This document shows positions 1 through 8,360 of a DNA stretch of 56,914 bases, piece after piece. Each line of letters begins with the position of its first letter. Position 1 is the first letter of the stretch. Source of the DNA: an uncultured bacterium (lineage in GTDB: Bacteria > Bacillota > Clostridia > Oscillospirales > Oscillospiraceae); assembly GCA_946548895.1 (NCBI GenBank), contig CAMNQF010000016.1, forward strand, positions 1 to 56,914. The letters are read 5' to 3'. Made by a program: the position numbers and the translations under genes. The notes beneath the pieces were generated by a model. It made no database searches. It was not told the origin of the DNA and was given only the letters and a program-made list of their open reading frames with translations.

Positions 1-70
1 GCCCGGAGGGACTCGAACCCCCAACATTCAGAACCGGAATCTGACGCTCTATCCATTGAACTACGGGCGC
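1..70 (-). tRNA. tRNA-Arg (anticodon CCG), 3' end cut by the window edge
   Basis: Read on the minus strand this folds as a cloverleaf: acceptor arm start GCGCCCG, D-arm, anticodon stem TCAGA/TCTGA around loop TTCCGGT, and T-arm with the TTCGAGT loop. The anticodon CCG lies at 35-37 and would decode the Arg codon CGG, which is used heavily in the genes of this window. The last two bases of the acceptor stem and the discriminator fall outside the window. A promoter sits at 90-118. Confidence 0.93.
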
Positions 71-89
71 GTTTTCCTGATGCTCATAT

Positions 90-118
90 AGTATAGCAGG
101 ATTTTTGACGATTGTAAA
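90..118 (-). promoter_or_regulatory. SigA-type promoter of tRNA-Arg
   Basis: On the minus strand, -35 TTTACA (113-118) and -10 TATACT (90-95) are separated by 17 bp. Transcription would begin a few bases before the tRNA 5' end at 70. Confidence 0.75.
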
Positions 119-189
119 GAGAAAAATGGAAAAAATTTTTGCGGCCATTTTCTTGTGCAGTTTTTCCATTACAATTTTCGCCGGCTGCC

Positions 190-218
190 TTGCTTTTTTC
201 ACCGCAATTTGCTATGCT
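190..218 (+). promoter_or_regulatory. Promoter of the aconitase-like hydratase gene
   Basis: TTGCTT (190-195), 17 bp, TATGCT (213-218). The -10 is the left half of a perfect inverted repeat, TATGCT-AA-AGCATA (213-226), so a repressor site overlapping the -10 is possible. A wider dyad, ACAATTTTC (172-180) and GAAAATTGT (231-239), flanks the promoter. Confidence 0.55.
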
Positions 219-258
219 AAAGCATACGCCGAAAATTGTCCAATGGGAGGAACTTACC

Positions 259-2460
259 ATGATTACGATACAAAACACCCCTGTCCGCTGGCAGAACGGC
301 CGCTTTGCCCCGACTGGGGATTTTGAGGGCAGGGAGGGCTCCATGGCCCGCGCCATCCTGCTGGCGCATAACAGCTCCGGCGACCCAAACCGCCTGTCCC
401 TCCGCTTTGACGCCATGGCGTCCCATGACATCACCTATGTGGGCATCATCCAGACGGCCCGGGCCTCCGGCATGAAGGAATTCCCCCTGCCCTATGTGCT
501 CACCAACTGCCACAACTCCCTGTGCGCCGTGGGGGGCACCATCAACGAGGACGACCACGTGTTCGGCCTGTCCGCCGCCAAAAAGTATGGCGGGGAGTTT
601 GTCCCCGCCCATCAGGCCGTCATCCACTCTTATATGCGGGAGCGGTACGCCGCCCCCGGCAAAATGATCCTGGGCTCCGATTCCCACACCCGGTACGGGG
701 CCTACGGCTGCATGGCCATCGGCGAGGGAGGCCCGGAGCTGGCCCGGCAGCTGCTGCGCAAAACCTACGACATCCCCTATCCCAGAATCGTCGCCGTCTA
801 CCTCACCGGCGCGCCCCGGCCCGGGGTGGGCCCCCAGGACGTGGCCCTGGCCCTGGTGGGCGCCACCTTCAAGAGCGGCGCGGTGAAAAACGCCGTCATG
901 GAGTTCTTCGGCCCCGGCGTGTCCGCCCTGTCCATGGATTACCGGGCGGGCATCGACGTGATGACCACCGAAACCACCTGCCTGTCCTCCGTGTGGCAGA
1001 CCGATGAACAGACCAGGGCCGCCCTCGCCCTGCTGGGCCGGGGGGACAGCTACCGGGAGATGTCCCCCGCCGAGGGGGCGTACTACGACGGCGTGGTGAC
1101 GGTGGAGCTGGACAAGGTGGAGCCCATGATCGCCCTGCCCTTCCATCCCTCCAACGCCTATACTATAAAAGAATTCAAGGCCAATATGGCCGGCCTGCTC
1201 CACCAGGTGGATGTGGACGCGGCGGAGCGGCTGGGGGTGAAAAACGCCCCCCCGCTGGCGGGCAAGATCGTGGACGGCCAGTTCCGTGTGGACCAGGGGG
1301 TCATCGCCGGCTGCTCCGGCGGCACCTACCAGAACCTGAAGCGGGCCGCCGAGATTCTCAAGGGCTGCTCCACCGGCTCCGGCGCATTCTGGCTGTCCTG
1401 CTACCCCGGCTCCATGCCCATCAACCTGGAGCTGACGAAAAATGGGTATATTGCCCAGCTCATGGCGGCGGGGGCGTCCATCCGCTCCTGCTTCTGCGGA
1501 CCCTGCTTCGGCGCGGGGGACGTGCCCGCCAACGGCGCCTTCTCCATCCGCCACTCCACCCGCAACTTCCCCAACCGGGAGGGCTCCAAGCCCGGGGAGG
1601 GCCAGATCTCCTACGTGGCTCTTATGGACGCCCGGTCCATCGCCGCCACCGCCCGGATGGGGGGCGTGCTCACCGGGGCGGACGAGCTGCCCGACGTGCC
1701 CGCCGACCGGGCCGACGAGCAGTGGAATTATGACGGCTCCGCCTACAAGTCCCGGGTGTATTTTGGCGTGGGCAGGCCCCAGCCGGACGAGCCGCTGGTG
1801 TTTGGCCCCAACATCGCCGACTGGCCGGAACAGATCCCCCTGCCGGAGAACCTGCTGCTCACCTGCTGCGCCGCCATTTACGACCCCGTTACCACCACCG
1901 ACGAGCTGATTCCCTCCGGGGAGACCTCCTCCTACCGCTCCAATCCCCTGCGGCTGTCCGAGTTTGCCCTGTCCCGGAAGGACCCCCAGTACGTCTCCCG
2001 GGCCAAGGCGGTTCAGGCGGAGGAGCGGAAGCGCCGGGCCGGACAGGACCCGGATTTCCCCGCCGACACAGGCATCGGCTCCTTCATCATGGCGCTGAAG
2101 CCGGGGGACGGCTCCGCCCGGGAGCAGGCGGCCTCCTGCCAGCGGGTGCTGGGGGGGTGCGCCAACGTGGCCGAGGAGTACGCCACCAAGCGCTACCGCT
2201 CCAACGTGGTGAACTGGGGGATGCTGCCCTTCATCGCGGAGGATGTGCGGAGCTGGAACCTCCAGCCGGGGGACTCCCTCTACATCCCCGGCATCCGTAC
2301 CCTGCTGCGCGGGGACGGGGGGGAGGTCAAGGCCCTTCTTCTGCAAGGGGACGGCGGAGAGCAAAAGCAGACCCCGGTGGTTTTGAAGCTCCCCGGCCTC
2401 ACCCGGGAGGAGCGGGACATCATCCTGGCCGGGTGCCTCATCAACTATTACGCGGAATAA
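259..2460 (+). CDS. Aconitase-family hydratase (YbhJ-like)
   Basis: A 733-residue member of the aconitase superfamily, cytoplasmic and expected to carry a [4Fe-4S] cluster and move a hydroxyl group on a small hydroxy acid. Visible motifs are SDSHT near residue 139, AGCSGG with C352, CGPC with C413 and C416 as the likely cluster ligands, and a C-terminal swivel domain ending in [21 protein letters not shown]. Length and the CFCGPC variant resemble the E. coli YbhJ type rather than citrate-cycle aconitase. The start at 259 is chosen because GGGAGG lies 8 bp upstream; an in-frame ATG at 139 has no such site. It faces the lactate permease, with a shared terminator between them. The substrate cannot be read from sequence; the lactate-gene context suggests a 2-hydroxyacid. 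Confidence 0.85.
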   Translation: MITIQNTPVRWQNGRFAPTGDFEGREGSMARAILLAHNSSGDPNRLSLRFDAMASHDITYVGIIQTARASGMKEFPLPYVLTNCHNSLCAVGGTINEDDHVFGLSAAKKYGGEFVPAHQAVIHSYMRERYAAPGKMILGSDSHTRYGAYGCMAIGEGGPELARQLLRKTYDIPYPRIVAVYLTGAPRPGVGPQDVALALVGATFKSGAVKNAVMEFFGPGVSALSMDYRAGIDVMTTETTCLSSVWQTDEQTRAALALLGRGDSYREMSPAEGAYYDGVVTVELDKVEPMIALPFHPSNAYTIKEFKANMAGLLHQVDVDAAERLGVKNAPPLAGKIVDGQFRVDQGVIAGCSGGTYQNLKRAAEILKGCSTGSGAFWLSCYPGSMPINLELTKNGYIAQLMAAGASIRSCFCGPCFGAGDVPANGAFSIRHSTRNFPNREGSKPGEGQISYVALMDARSIAATARMGGVLTGADELPDVPADRADEQWNYDGSAYKSRVYFGVGRPQPDEPLVFGPNIADWPEQIPLPENLLLTCCAAIYDPVTTTDELIPSGETSSYRSNPLRLSEFALSRKDPQYVSRAKAVQAEERKRRAGQDPDFPADTGIGSFIMALKPGDGSAREQAASCQRVLGGCANVAEEYATKRYRSNVVNWGMLPFIAEDVRSWNLQPGDSLYIPGIRTLLRGDGGEVKALLLQGDGGEQKQTPVVLKLPGLTREERDIILAGCLINYYAE

Positions 2461-2470
2461 TGGGAACATA

Positions 2471-2506
2471 AAAACAGGCGTGCGGAGGTCCGCACGCCTG
2501 TTTTTT
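2471..2506. terminator. Bidirectional terminator between hydratase and lactate permease
   Basis: Stem ACAGGCGTGCGGA / TCCGCACGCCTGT flanked by A-tract and T-tract, so it can serve both converging genes. Confidence 0.92.
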
Positions 2507-2514
2507 GCGCGGGG

Positions 2515-4071
2515 TCACAGGATTGCCGCGACGCCCTGGAACAGCCCCACAATCAGGCAGGCCAGCACCAGCATCAGCAGCGCCCATTTGAGCACCGCCG
2601 CCAGCAGCTTGCTGTCCTGGCCGGCCAGGCCCACCGCCGCGGCGGCGGTGGCGATGCACTGGGGGGACAGGATTTTGCCGATGCCCGCGCCGGTGGAGTT
2701 GGCAGCCGCCAGCCAGAATTGGGAGGCGCCAATAGCGCTGGCGGCCTCGGTCTGGAGGCGGCCCAACAGTACCTCGGTGTTGGTGCCGCTGCCGGTGACG
2801 AAAGCGCCGATGGCGGCGATCACCGGGGCGAAGAAGGGGTAGAGGGAGCCGGTGAGGGTGACAAACAGGTCGGCCATATCGGAGATCATGCCGGAATAGG
2901 TCATGATTTTGGCCACGGCCAGCACGGACATGATGGTGATGATGGTCTTGCTCATCTGCTTGAGGGTGGCGGCGAACACCTCCCACATGGCCCGGGCGCC
3001 GGCCTTCTGGACGCAGCCGCCGATGACGGCGGCCAGGAAGATGAGCACGCCGGGGGTATTCACCCAGCTGAAGGAGGTCATGCCAGCGCTCTCCGCGGTG
3101 GAGATCTGGAAAGAGCTGGAGAACTGCCCCAGGAAGCCGTTCACCGGCGGCACCAGCTTGGAGGTGAGCAGCAGCAGCACGAAAATGAGGATGTAGGGCA
3201 GGCAGGCGGTGAGGGGGCTCATGGACGGCCCGCCGCCCTGGGCGGGCTGGGCGGGCTCCCCCATGTCGTACTCGGCGGGGACGGGCTTGCCGGCGCGCAG
3301 CCGCACCAGCCCCAGCGTCACCGCCAGGGACGCCACGCTGCCCACGATGACCGCCAGCTCCGGGCCCAGGAACTTGGCCACCAGCAGTTGGGGCAGGACG
3401 AAGGACAGGCCCGCCGCCAGGGTCAGGACGGACACGCCTTTGAGGGCTTTGATTCCGCCGCCCCCGGCGATCACCATGAGGAAGGGCATCAGGATCATGA
3501 AGGGGAGCATCTGCACCACCGTCACAAAGGCCAGGGGGACGGCGTCCAGCCCAGTGACGTTGGCCAGGGTGACGGTGGGAATGCCCACCGACCCGAAGGC
3601 CGTGGGGAAGGCGTTGGCCAGCATACACACCAGGCAGGCGGCCACCGGCTCCATGCCCATCACCACCAGCATACTGGCCGGGATGGCGATGGCGGTGCCG
3701 AAGCCGGCCATGCCCTCCAGGAAGCCGCCGAAGCACCAGCCGATGAGCAGGATGATGACCCGCTTGTCCCGGGACACCCCGGCCAACATCCGTTTAATCA
3801 CGTCCATGGCCCCGGTGCGCAGGGAGAGGTTGTAGGTGTAGATGGCGGCGATGATGACCAGGATGATGGGCCACAGGGCGGCGGCAAAACCCTCCAGGGC
3901 GGAGGTGGCGCAGTCCAGGACGGGCATCCGCCACAGGGTGAGGGCCAGCACGGCCGCGATGGCCAGGGCGGCCAGGCAGGCCTTGTGCCCGGGCATTTTC
4001 AGCACGGCCAGGGCGATGATGAGCCACACAATGGGCAGCAGGGTGAGGACGGATTGCAGAATGGGCGGCAT
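2515..4071 (-). CDS. lctP: L-lactate permease family transporter
   Basis: A 518-residue integral membrane protein made almost wholly of hydrophobic segments, of the LctP/LldP lactate permease family. It would import lactate or glycolate with protons across the cytoplasmic membrane. Family features include the GWCFGGFLEGMAGFGTAIAIP segment near residues 110-130, PTAFGSVGIPT near 155-165, and the C-terminal GSGTNTEVLLGRLQ and AANSTGAGIGKILSPQC segments. AAAGGAGGT lies about 9 bp before the ATG. It diverges from the lactate racemase gene across a regulated interval holding two GntR-type operator candidates, and has a TGGACA-16-TATAAT promoter at 4216-4243. A related 2-hydroxyacid cannot be excluded as substrate. 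Confidence 0.93.
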   Translation of the reverse strand: MPPILQSVLTLLPIVWLIIALAVLKMPGHKACLAALAIAAVLALTLWRMPVLDCATSALEGFAAALWPIILVIIAAIYTYNLSLRTGAMDVIKRMLAGVSRDKRVIILLIGWCFGGFLEGMAGFGTAIAIPASMLVVMGMEPVAACLVCMLANAFPTAFGSVGIPTVTLANVTGLDAVPLAFVTVVQMLPFMILMPFLMVIAGGGGIKALKGVSVLTLAAGLSFVLPQLLVAKFLGPELAVIVGSVASLAVTLGLVRLRAGKPVPAEYDMGEPAQPAQGGGPSMSPLTACLPYILIFVLLLLTSKLVPPVNGFLGQFSSSFQISTAESAGMTSFSWVNTPGVLIFLAAVIGGCVQKAGARAMWEVFAATLKQMSKTIITIMSVLAVAKIMTYSGMISDMADLFVTLTGSLYPFFAPVIAAIGAFVTGSGTNTEVLLGRLQTEAASAIGASQFWLAAANSTGAGIGKILSPQCIATAAAAVGLAGQDSKLLAAVLKWALLMLVLACLIVGLFQGVAAIL

Positions 4072-4114
4072 GGAAAACAGACCTCCTTTTGTTCAGCTGG
4101 ACCGGACAGATAAA

Positions 4115-4127
4115 TTGGTTCTACCTC
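4115..4127. promoter_or_regulatory. Imperfect FadR/LldR-type operator in the lctP leader
   Basis: TTGGT-TCT-ACCTC, an imperfect copy of the TTGGT-N3-ACCAA palindrome at 4376. It lies between the lctP promoter and start codon. Likely ligand is the FadR-type GntR protein encoded at 7618-8319; this is inference from motif and proximity. Confidence 0.5.
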
Positions 4128-4215
4128 AATTTGGCCGGAAAACGCCGTGTACAAGGACACGCCCTTATCCACGGTAAGCTGTTCCCAGAAGCTGGCTGGG
4201 AACATTATCAATTTT

Positions 4216-4243
4216 ATTATAGCGCGCTTGGTGAAAATGTCCA
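4216..4243 (-). promoter_or_regulatory. lctP promoter
   Basis: Minus-strand TGGACA (4238-4243), 16 bp, TATAAT (4216-4221). The transcript would carry a leader of about 140 nt containing the operator-like site at 4115-4127. Confidence 0.65.
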
Positions 4244-4375
4244 TTAAAAAATGCGGAAAAAATAATTTTCAGTGATATAGCACAAAAATATTCCTGATTT
4301 TTGTAGAAATGGGAGAAAAGAAAAAAGGGGCTTGTAATTCCCAGAAAATGTGTTAAGCTGAAATCACGGTATAAA

Positions 4376-4388
4376 TTGGTTGTACCAA
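4376..4388. promoter_or_regulatory. FadR/LldR-type operator upstream of larA
   Basis: Perfect palindrome TTGGT-TGT-ACCAA, directly after a TATAAA box at 4370-4375 that could be the larA -10 (no good -35 is seen). The form agrees with operators known for the FadR subfamily of GntR regulators such as LldR and PdhR. Confidence 0.65.
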
Positions 4389-4488
4389 AAACGTTCCGTT
4401 TCGCAACCGTTTCGCTTTTGGCAACACCAGACCGCACCCCTCGGCAGGACGTCATATGTTTTATGGATGTAATGGGAGGAATCACAAA

Positions 4489-5760
4489 ATGGCTGTCACC
4501 ATCCCCTTCGGCCGGGCCGGAATGGCGCTGAACGCCGACCTCACCGGCGCCGAGCTGCTGGAATCCCGCATTGGCGAGCTGGCCGCGTCCGGGTCGGAGG
4601 ACGACCTGGTCCGCGCCGCCATGGCCGCCCCCGCCGGCACGCCCACCCTGTGTGAGCTGGCGGCGGGCAAAAAGACCTGCACCATCATCATCAGCGACCA
4701 CACCCGGCCCGTCCCCAGCAAGCACATCATCCCCTTCATGCTGGAGGAGCTGCGCCGGGGCAGCCCGGAGATCCAGATCACCCTGCTGGTGGCCACGGGG
4801 TTCCACCGCCCCACCAGCACCGAGGAGCTGGTGGGCAAGCTGGGCCGGGACATCGTGGACCGGGAGCGCATTGTCATCCACGACAGCAGGGACGCAGCTT
4901 CCAACGTGAAGATCGGCGTGCTCCCCTCCGGGGCGGACTGCGTCATCGACCGCCTGGCGGTGGAGACTGACCTGCTGGTGGCTGAGGGCTTCATTGAGCC
5001 CCACTTCTTCGCCGGCTTCTCCGGGGGCCGCAAGAGCGTGCTCCCCGGCGTGTGCGACCAGGTGACGGTGCTGGGCAACCACTGCTCTAAATTTATCGCG
5101 TCTCCCTTCGCCCGCACCGGCGTGCTGGACGGCAACCCCCTCCACGAGGATATGCTGGCGGCGGCGAAGCTGGCCAAGCTGGCCTACATCGTCAACGTGG
5201 TCATCGACGAGGACAAGAAGGTGGCCGCCGCCTTCGCCGGCGACCCGGTGAAGGCCCACCGCCAGGGCTGCGAGCTGCTGCTGGGCTACTGCCAGGTGAA
5301 GCCGGCGCGGCGCGGCGACATCGTCATCTCCAGCAACGGCGGCTATCCCCTGGACCAGAACGTCTACCAGAGCGTCAAGGGCCTCACCGCCGCCGAGGCC
5401 GCTGCCGCCCCCGGCGCGGTGCTCATCATGGTCAGCTCCTGCTCCGACGGCCACGGCGGGGAGAGCTTCTACAACGCCCTCCACGGGTGCGAGTCGCCGG
5501 AAAAGCTCACCGAGGAGATTCTGGCCACCCCCCAGACCGAGACCAAGCCCGACCAGTGGGAGTACCAGATTCTGGCCCGGGTGCTGTGCAAGCACCGGGT
5601 GATCTACGTCACCGACCCCGCCCAGAAGGACACCATCGAGGGCATGAAGATGGAGTGGGCTCCCAACGTGGACGAGGCCCTGGCCCGGGCCCGCCAGGCC
5701 AAGGGGGACGCCGCTCACCTGGTGGTCATCCCCAACGGGATATCCGTGATGGTACAGTGA
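4489..5760 (+). CDS. larA: LarA-type nickel-pincer lactate racemase
   Basis: A 423-residue homologue of lactate racemase LarA, which interconverts D- and L-lactate with a nickel-pincer nucleotide cofactor. The catalytic set is conserved: R73 in DHTRP, H106 in TGFHRPT, H172 in EPHFFAGFSGGRK, K182 (the cofactor-bearing lysine) and H198 in LGNH. Each is two residues before the Lactobacillus plantarum equivalent, and length is within one residue. Start 4489 has GGGAGG 9 bp upstream; ATG at 4456 lacks a site. The LarB, LarC and LarE cofactor-synthesis genes are not in the window and must be elsewhere if the enzyme is active. LarA homologues can act on other 2-hydroxyacids, but lactate permease and a GlcD-type dehydrogenase alongside favour lactate. 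Confidence 0.92.
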   Translation: MAVTIPFGRAGMALNADLTGAELLESRIGELAASGSEDDLVRAAMAAPAGTPTLCELAAGKKTCTIIISDHTRPVPSKHIIPFMLEELRRGSPEIQITLLVATGFHRPTSTEELVGKLGRDIVDRERIVIHDSRDAASNVKIGVLPSGADCVIDRLAVETDLLVAEGFIEPHFFAGFSGGRKSVLPGVCDQVTVLGNHCSKFIASPFARTGVLDGNPLHEDMLAAAKLAKLAYIVNVVIDEDKKVAAAFAGDPVKAHRQGCELLLGYCQVKPARRGDIVISSNGGYPLDQNVYQSVKGLTAAEAAAAPGAVLIMVSSCSDGHGGESFYNALHGCESPEKLTEEILATPQTETKPDQWEYQILARVLCKHRVIYVTDPAQKDTIEGMKMEWAPNVDEALARARQAKGDAAHLVVIPNGISVMVQ

Positions 5761-5765
5761 GTTTT

Positions 5766-5810
5766 GTTCCTTTTTCTTGAGAGAAAAAGGAACCGAAAAA
5801 GAACTTTAAT
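5766..5810 (+). repeat. Structured intergenic repeat family 1, copy 1
   Basis: Perfect 12-bp stem GTTCCTTTTTCT / AGAAAAAGGAAC with loop TGAG, followed by the tail CGAAAAAGAACTTTAAT. It has two relatives: an inverted copy at 5927-5978 and one at 34193-34233. Stem ends differ between copies but pairing is kept. Confidence 0.8.
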
Positions 5811-5926
5811 CCGCTGCGGAAGGAGCAATGCCTTCGTAAGTACAGCCCCTGCCATCAACTCGTTCAAAGCCAAAGCTGAAGATATTTCATGCAAACTCTT
5901 TACAGCACAGCGCCGGATAGAAGAAG

Positions 5927-5978
5927 TTTAAAAGTTTCTTTTTTCGCTTCCTTTTTTCTTCTCAAAGAAAAAAGGAAG
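5927..5978 (-). repeat. Structured intergenic repeat family 1, copy 2 (inverted)
   Basis: On the minus strand a 14-bp stem CTTCCTTTTTTCTT / AAGAAAAAAGGAAG with loop TGAG, then the tail GCGAAAAAAGAAACTTTTAAA. It faces copy 1 across about 115 bp that contain no recognisable gene, forming an inverted pair between larA and glcD. The glcD ribosome binding site follows immediately. Confidence 0.8.
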
Positions 5979-6004
5979 AAGAAAACAGTAAGGAGGCACC
6001 CCCC

Positions 6005-7426
6005 ATGGCACAGTACAATCAAGTCACCCCTGAAATCATCGCCCAGCTCCAGGCCGCGGCCCCCGGCCACGTTGTGGTCGGCGAGGACGTCAACCCCGAC
6101 TACGCCCGGGACGAAATGCCCATCTATGGCGTGAAAATGCCCGAGGTGTCCATCGACGCCACCAGCACCGAGGAAATCGCCGCCGTCATGAAGATCTGCT
6201 ATGACAACAACATCCCCGTCACCACCCGGGGCGCCGGCACCGGCCTGGTGGGCGGCTGCACCCCCATCTGCGGCGGCGTGGTCATCTGCACCATGAAGAT
6301 GAACAAGATCCTCGGCTACGACCTGGAGAACTTCGCCGTCACCGTCCAGCCCGGCGTGCTGCTCCAGCAGCTGGCGGACGACGCCCTCACCCACGGCTGT
6401 ATGTATCCCCCCGATCCCGGCGAGAAGATGGCCACCCTGGGCGGCAATGTGGCCACCAACGCCGGCGGTATGCGGGCGGTGAAGTACGGCGCCACCCGGG
6501 ACTACGTGAAGGCCATGACCGTGGTGCTCCCCACCGGCGAGGTCACCAGGTTCGGCGCCACCGTGTCCAAGACCTCCTCCGGCTACAGCCTCACCAACCT
6601 GATCTGCGGCTCCGAGGGAACCCTGGCCATCATCACCGAGCTGACCCTGAAGCTTATCCCCGCCCCCAAGGCCACCGTCAGCCTGATGGCCCCCTTTGAG
6701 GACCTGAACGCCTGCATTTCCACGGTGCCCAAGGTGTTCATGAACCACCTGAAGCCCCAGGCCCTGGAGTTCTTCGAAAAGGAGATCCTCATCTCCTCCG
6801 AGGAGTACCTGGGCAAGCAGGTATTCCCCCGGAGGATCGACGGCGTGGAGGCCGGCGCTTACCTGCTGATGACTTTCGACGGCGACAGTATGGAGGAGCT
6901 GGACCCCCTGGTGGAGAAGGCCGCCGAAATGCTGGTGGAGGAGGGCGCCCTGGACGTGCTGGTGGCCGACACCGCCCCCAAGCTGAAGGACACCTGGGCC
7001 GCCCGCTCCTCCTTCCTGGAGGGCATCGAGGAGCAGACCAAGCTGCTGGACGAGTGCGACGTGGTGGTGCCCGTGAACAAGATCGCCGAGTACGTGGCCT
7101 ACGTGGCCGCGGAGGGGGAGAAGTACGACTTCGAGGTGAAATACTTCGGCCACGCCGGCGACGGCAACCTGCACATCTACACCTGCTCCAACGACATGGA
7201 GAAGGGCGAGTTTGAGAAGCAGGTGGAGCAGTTCTTCACCAGCATCTACGCCAAGACCGTGGAGCTGGGCGGCCAGATCTCCGGCGAGCACGGCATCGGC
7301 CTGGGCAAGGTGAAGTTCCTGGCCCAGGCGGTGGGCCCCGTGAATATGGGCCTGATGGAGGGCATCAAGAAGGTGTTCGACCCCAAGATGATCCTCAACC
7401 CCGGCAAGGTGTGCCATATGCTGTGA
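6005..7426 (+). CDS. glcD: GlcD-type FAD-linked D-2-hydroxyacid (lactate/glycolate) dehydrogenase
   Basis: A 473-residue flavoprotein of the D-lactate dehydrogenase / glycolate oxidase subunit GlcD family. The FAD-binding-4 domain shows RGAGTGLVGGCTP near residues 76-88, PGEKMATLGGNVATNAGG near 138-155 and GSEGTLAIITELTLKLIP near 201-218. The C-terminal oxidase domain has FGHAGDGNLHIY, GEHGIG and the terminal LNPGKV. AGGAGG lies 8 bp before the ATG. It would oxidise D-lactate, supplied directly or by LarA, to pyruvate. In acetogens such enzymes can work with EtfAB by flavin-based electron confurcation; no etf genes lie here, so the electron acceptor is unknown. A strong terminator follows. 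Confidence 0.92.
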   Translation: MAQYNQVTPEIIAQLQAAAPGHVVVGEDVNPDYARDEMPIYGVKMPEVSIDATSTEEIAAVMKICYDNNIPVTTRGAGTGLVGGCTPICGGVVICTMKMNKILGYDLENFAVTVQPGVLLQQLADDALTHGCMYPPDPGEKMATLGGNVATNAGGMRAVKYGATRDYVKAMTVVLPTGEVTRFGATVSKTSSGYSLTNLICGSEGTLAIITELTLKLIPAPKATVSLMAPFEDLNACISTVPKVFMNHLKPQALEFFEKEILISSEEYLGKQVFPRRIDGVEAGAYLLMTFDGDSMEELDPLVEKAAEMLVEEGALDVLVADTAPKLKDTWAARSSFLEGIEEQTKLLDECDVVVPVNKIAEYVAYVAAEGEKYDFEVKYFGHAGDGNLHIYTCSNDMEKGEFEKQVEQFFTSIYAKTVELGGQISGEHGIGLGKVKFLAQAVGPVNMGLMEGIKKVFDPKMILNPGKVCHML

Positions 7427-7477
7427 CGGCCACGGCCCGCGGGCAGGCCTTTCCATAGATACCTCCTCACGCGGCGG

Positions 7478-7518
7478 ACCGGCGGCGGGGCGCGAACCCC
7501 GCCGCCGGTCTGTTTTTT
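7478..7518 (+). terminator. Terminator after glcD
   Basis: 13-bp stem ACCGGCGGCGGGG / CCCCGCCGCCGGT with loop CGCGAA, followed by CTGTTTTTT. Confidence 0.93.
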
Positions 7519-7535
7519 GCCCGGTCAAAGTCTTA

Positions 7536-7555
7536 TTTTGCCAAATTTGGGAAAA
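7536..7555. promoter_or_regulatory. Palindrome upstream of the gntR promoter
   Basis: TTTTG-CCAAATTTGG-GAAAA, a 20-bp palindrome with one mismatched pair, ending 4 bp before the -35. It could be an autoregulatory or activator site. It does not fit the TTGGT-N3-ACCAA form of the sites near larA. Confidence 0.4.
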
Positions 7556-7559
7556 GCGC

Positions 7560-7588
7560 TTGTGCCCCGCGCCGAAAAATGTTATGAT
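7560..7588 (+). promoter_or_regulatory. Promoter of the GntR regulator gene
   Basis: TTGTGC (7560-7565), 17 bp, TATGAT (7583-7588). Confidence 0.6.
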
Positions 7589-7617
7589 ATTAACAATTCG
7601 GCAAAGGAGACTTCCCC

Positions 7618-8319
7618 ATGGCAGAAAAAAACGAGCGGGCCTATGAAAAGGTGATTGAGCACATCAAAAACGAGATCTGGCAGGGCACCCTGAAGCGGGG
7701 GGAGCGGCTGCCGCCGGAGCGGGAGCTGGCCGAGTCCCTGGGGGTCAGCCGCAATTCCGTGCGGGAGGCCATCCGCACCCTGAGCCTGCTGGGCTTTGTG
7801 TCCAGCACCCAGGGGGCGGGCAACTTCGTCACCTGCGACATTGAGCAGAACCTGCGGGAGAGTCTGCGCATGATGGTCATGCTGGGGGAGACCAACTACC
7901 TCCAGATCAGCCAGCTGCGGTGCGGCCTGGAGAGCGAGAACGCCCGGCTGGCGGCGGGGCGCATCCTGCCCCGGCAGGCGGCGCGGCTGCGGGAGCTGGC
8001 CCGGCTCATGCGGGAGGAGCCCGACGCCCAGAAGGCCTCCCGCTACGACCAGGAGTTCCACCTGCTGCTGTGCGAGGCGTCGGGCAACCGGCTCATCAAG
8101 TCGCTGTTCAGCGCCATGCTGTCCACCATCAACGACTTCATCAGCACCATGTATGTGCGCATCATGGAGGACCCCCGGCAGGCGGCGGAGCTTCACGCCG
8201 CCCACGAGCGGCTGGCGGACGCCCTGGCCGCCCGGGACGGGGACGCCGCCGGGGAGGCTATGCGCACCCACTTCGAGGTGGTGGACGCATCCATCCGGCA
8301 GGAGCAGCTGCGGCAATAG
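7618..8319 (+). CDS. FadR-subfamily GntR regulator, likely lactate-responsive (LldR-like)
   Basis: A 233-residue regulator with an N-terminal winged helix (LPPERELAESLGVSRNSVREAIRTLSLLGFV, residues about 31-62, with the G-x-G wing QGAGNFV) and a C-terminal FCD ligand domain recognisable by the FHLLLCEASGN segment and the closing His residues in THFEVVDASIR. FCD domains usually bind a carboxylate with a metal. AAAGGAGA lies 7 bp before the ATG. Its position beside larA, glcD and the lactate permease, together with TTGGT-N3-ACCAA sites upstream, suggests it controls the lactate genes as LldR or PdhR-like proteins do elsewhere. Whether it represses or activates cannot be read from sequence. Confidence 0.9.
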   Translation: MAEKNERAYEKVIEHIKNEIWQGTLKRGERLPPERELAESLGVSRNSVREAIRTLSLLGFVSSTQGAGNFVTCDIEQNLRESLRMMVMLGETNYLQISQLRCGLESENARLAAGRILPRQAARLRELARLMREEPDAQKASRYDQEFHLLLCEASGNRLIKSLFSAMLSTINDFISTMYVRIMEDPRQAAELHAAHERLADALAARDGDAAGEAMRTHFEVVDASIRQEQLRQ

Positions 8320-8328
8320 CGGCGGAAC

Positions 8329-8360
8329 AAAACGGGACGCCTCATACGGCGTCCCGTTTT
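8329..8360. terminator. Bidirectional terminator between gntR and the GHKL kinase gene
   Basis: AAAACGGGACGC / GCGTCCCGTTTT stem with A and T tracts on both sides. The kinase stop codon (8342-8344) lies in the loop. Confidence 0.88.

Noticed and set aside
217-2469. Very long open frames antisense to the hydratase, permease, dehydrogenase, PBP and debranching genes
   Set aside because: They are His/Gly/Val- or Arg/Pro-rich shadow frames that arise because GC-rich codons leave few stops on the other strand; they lack ribosome sites and recognisable domains.
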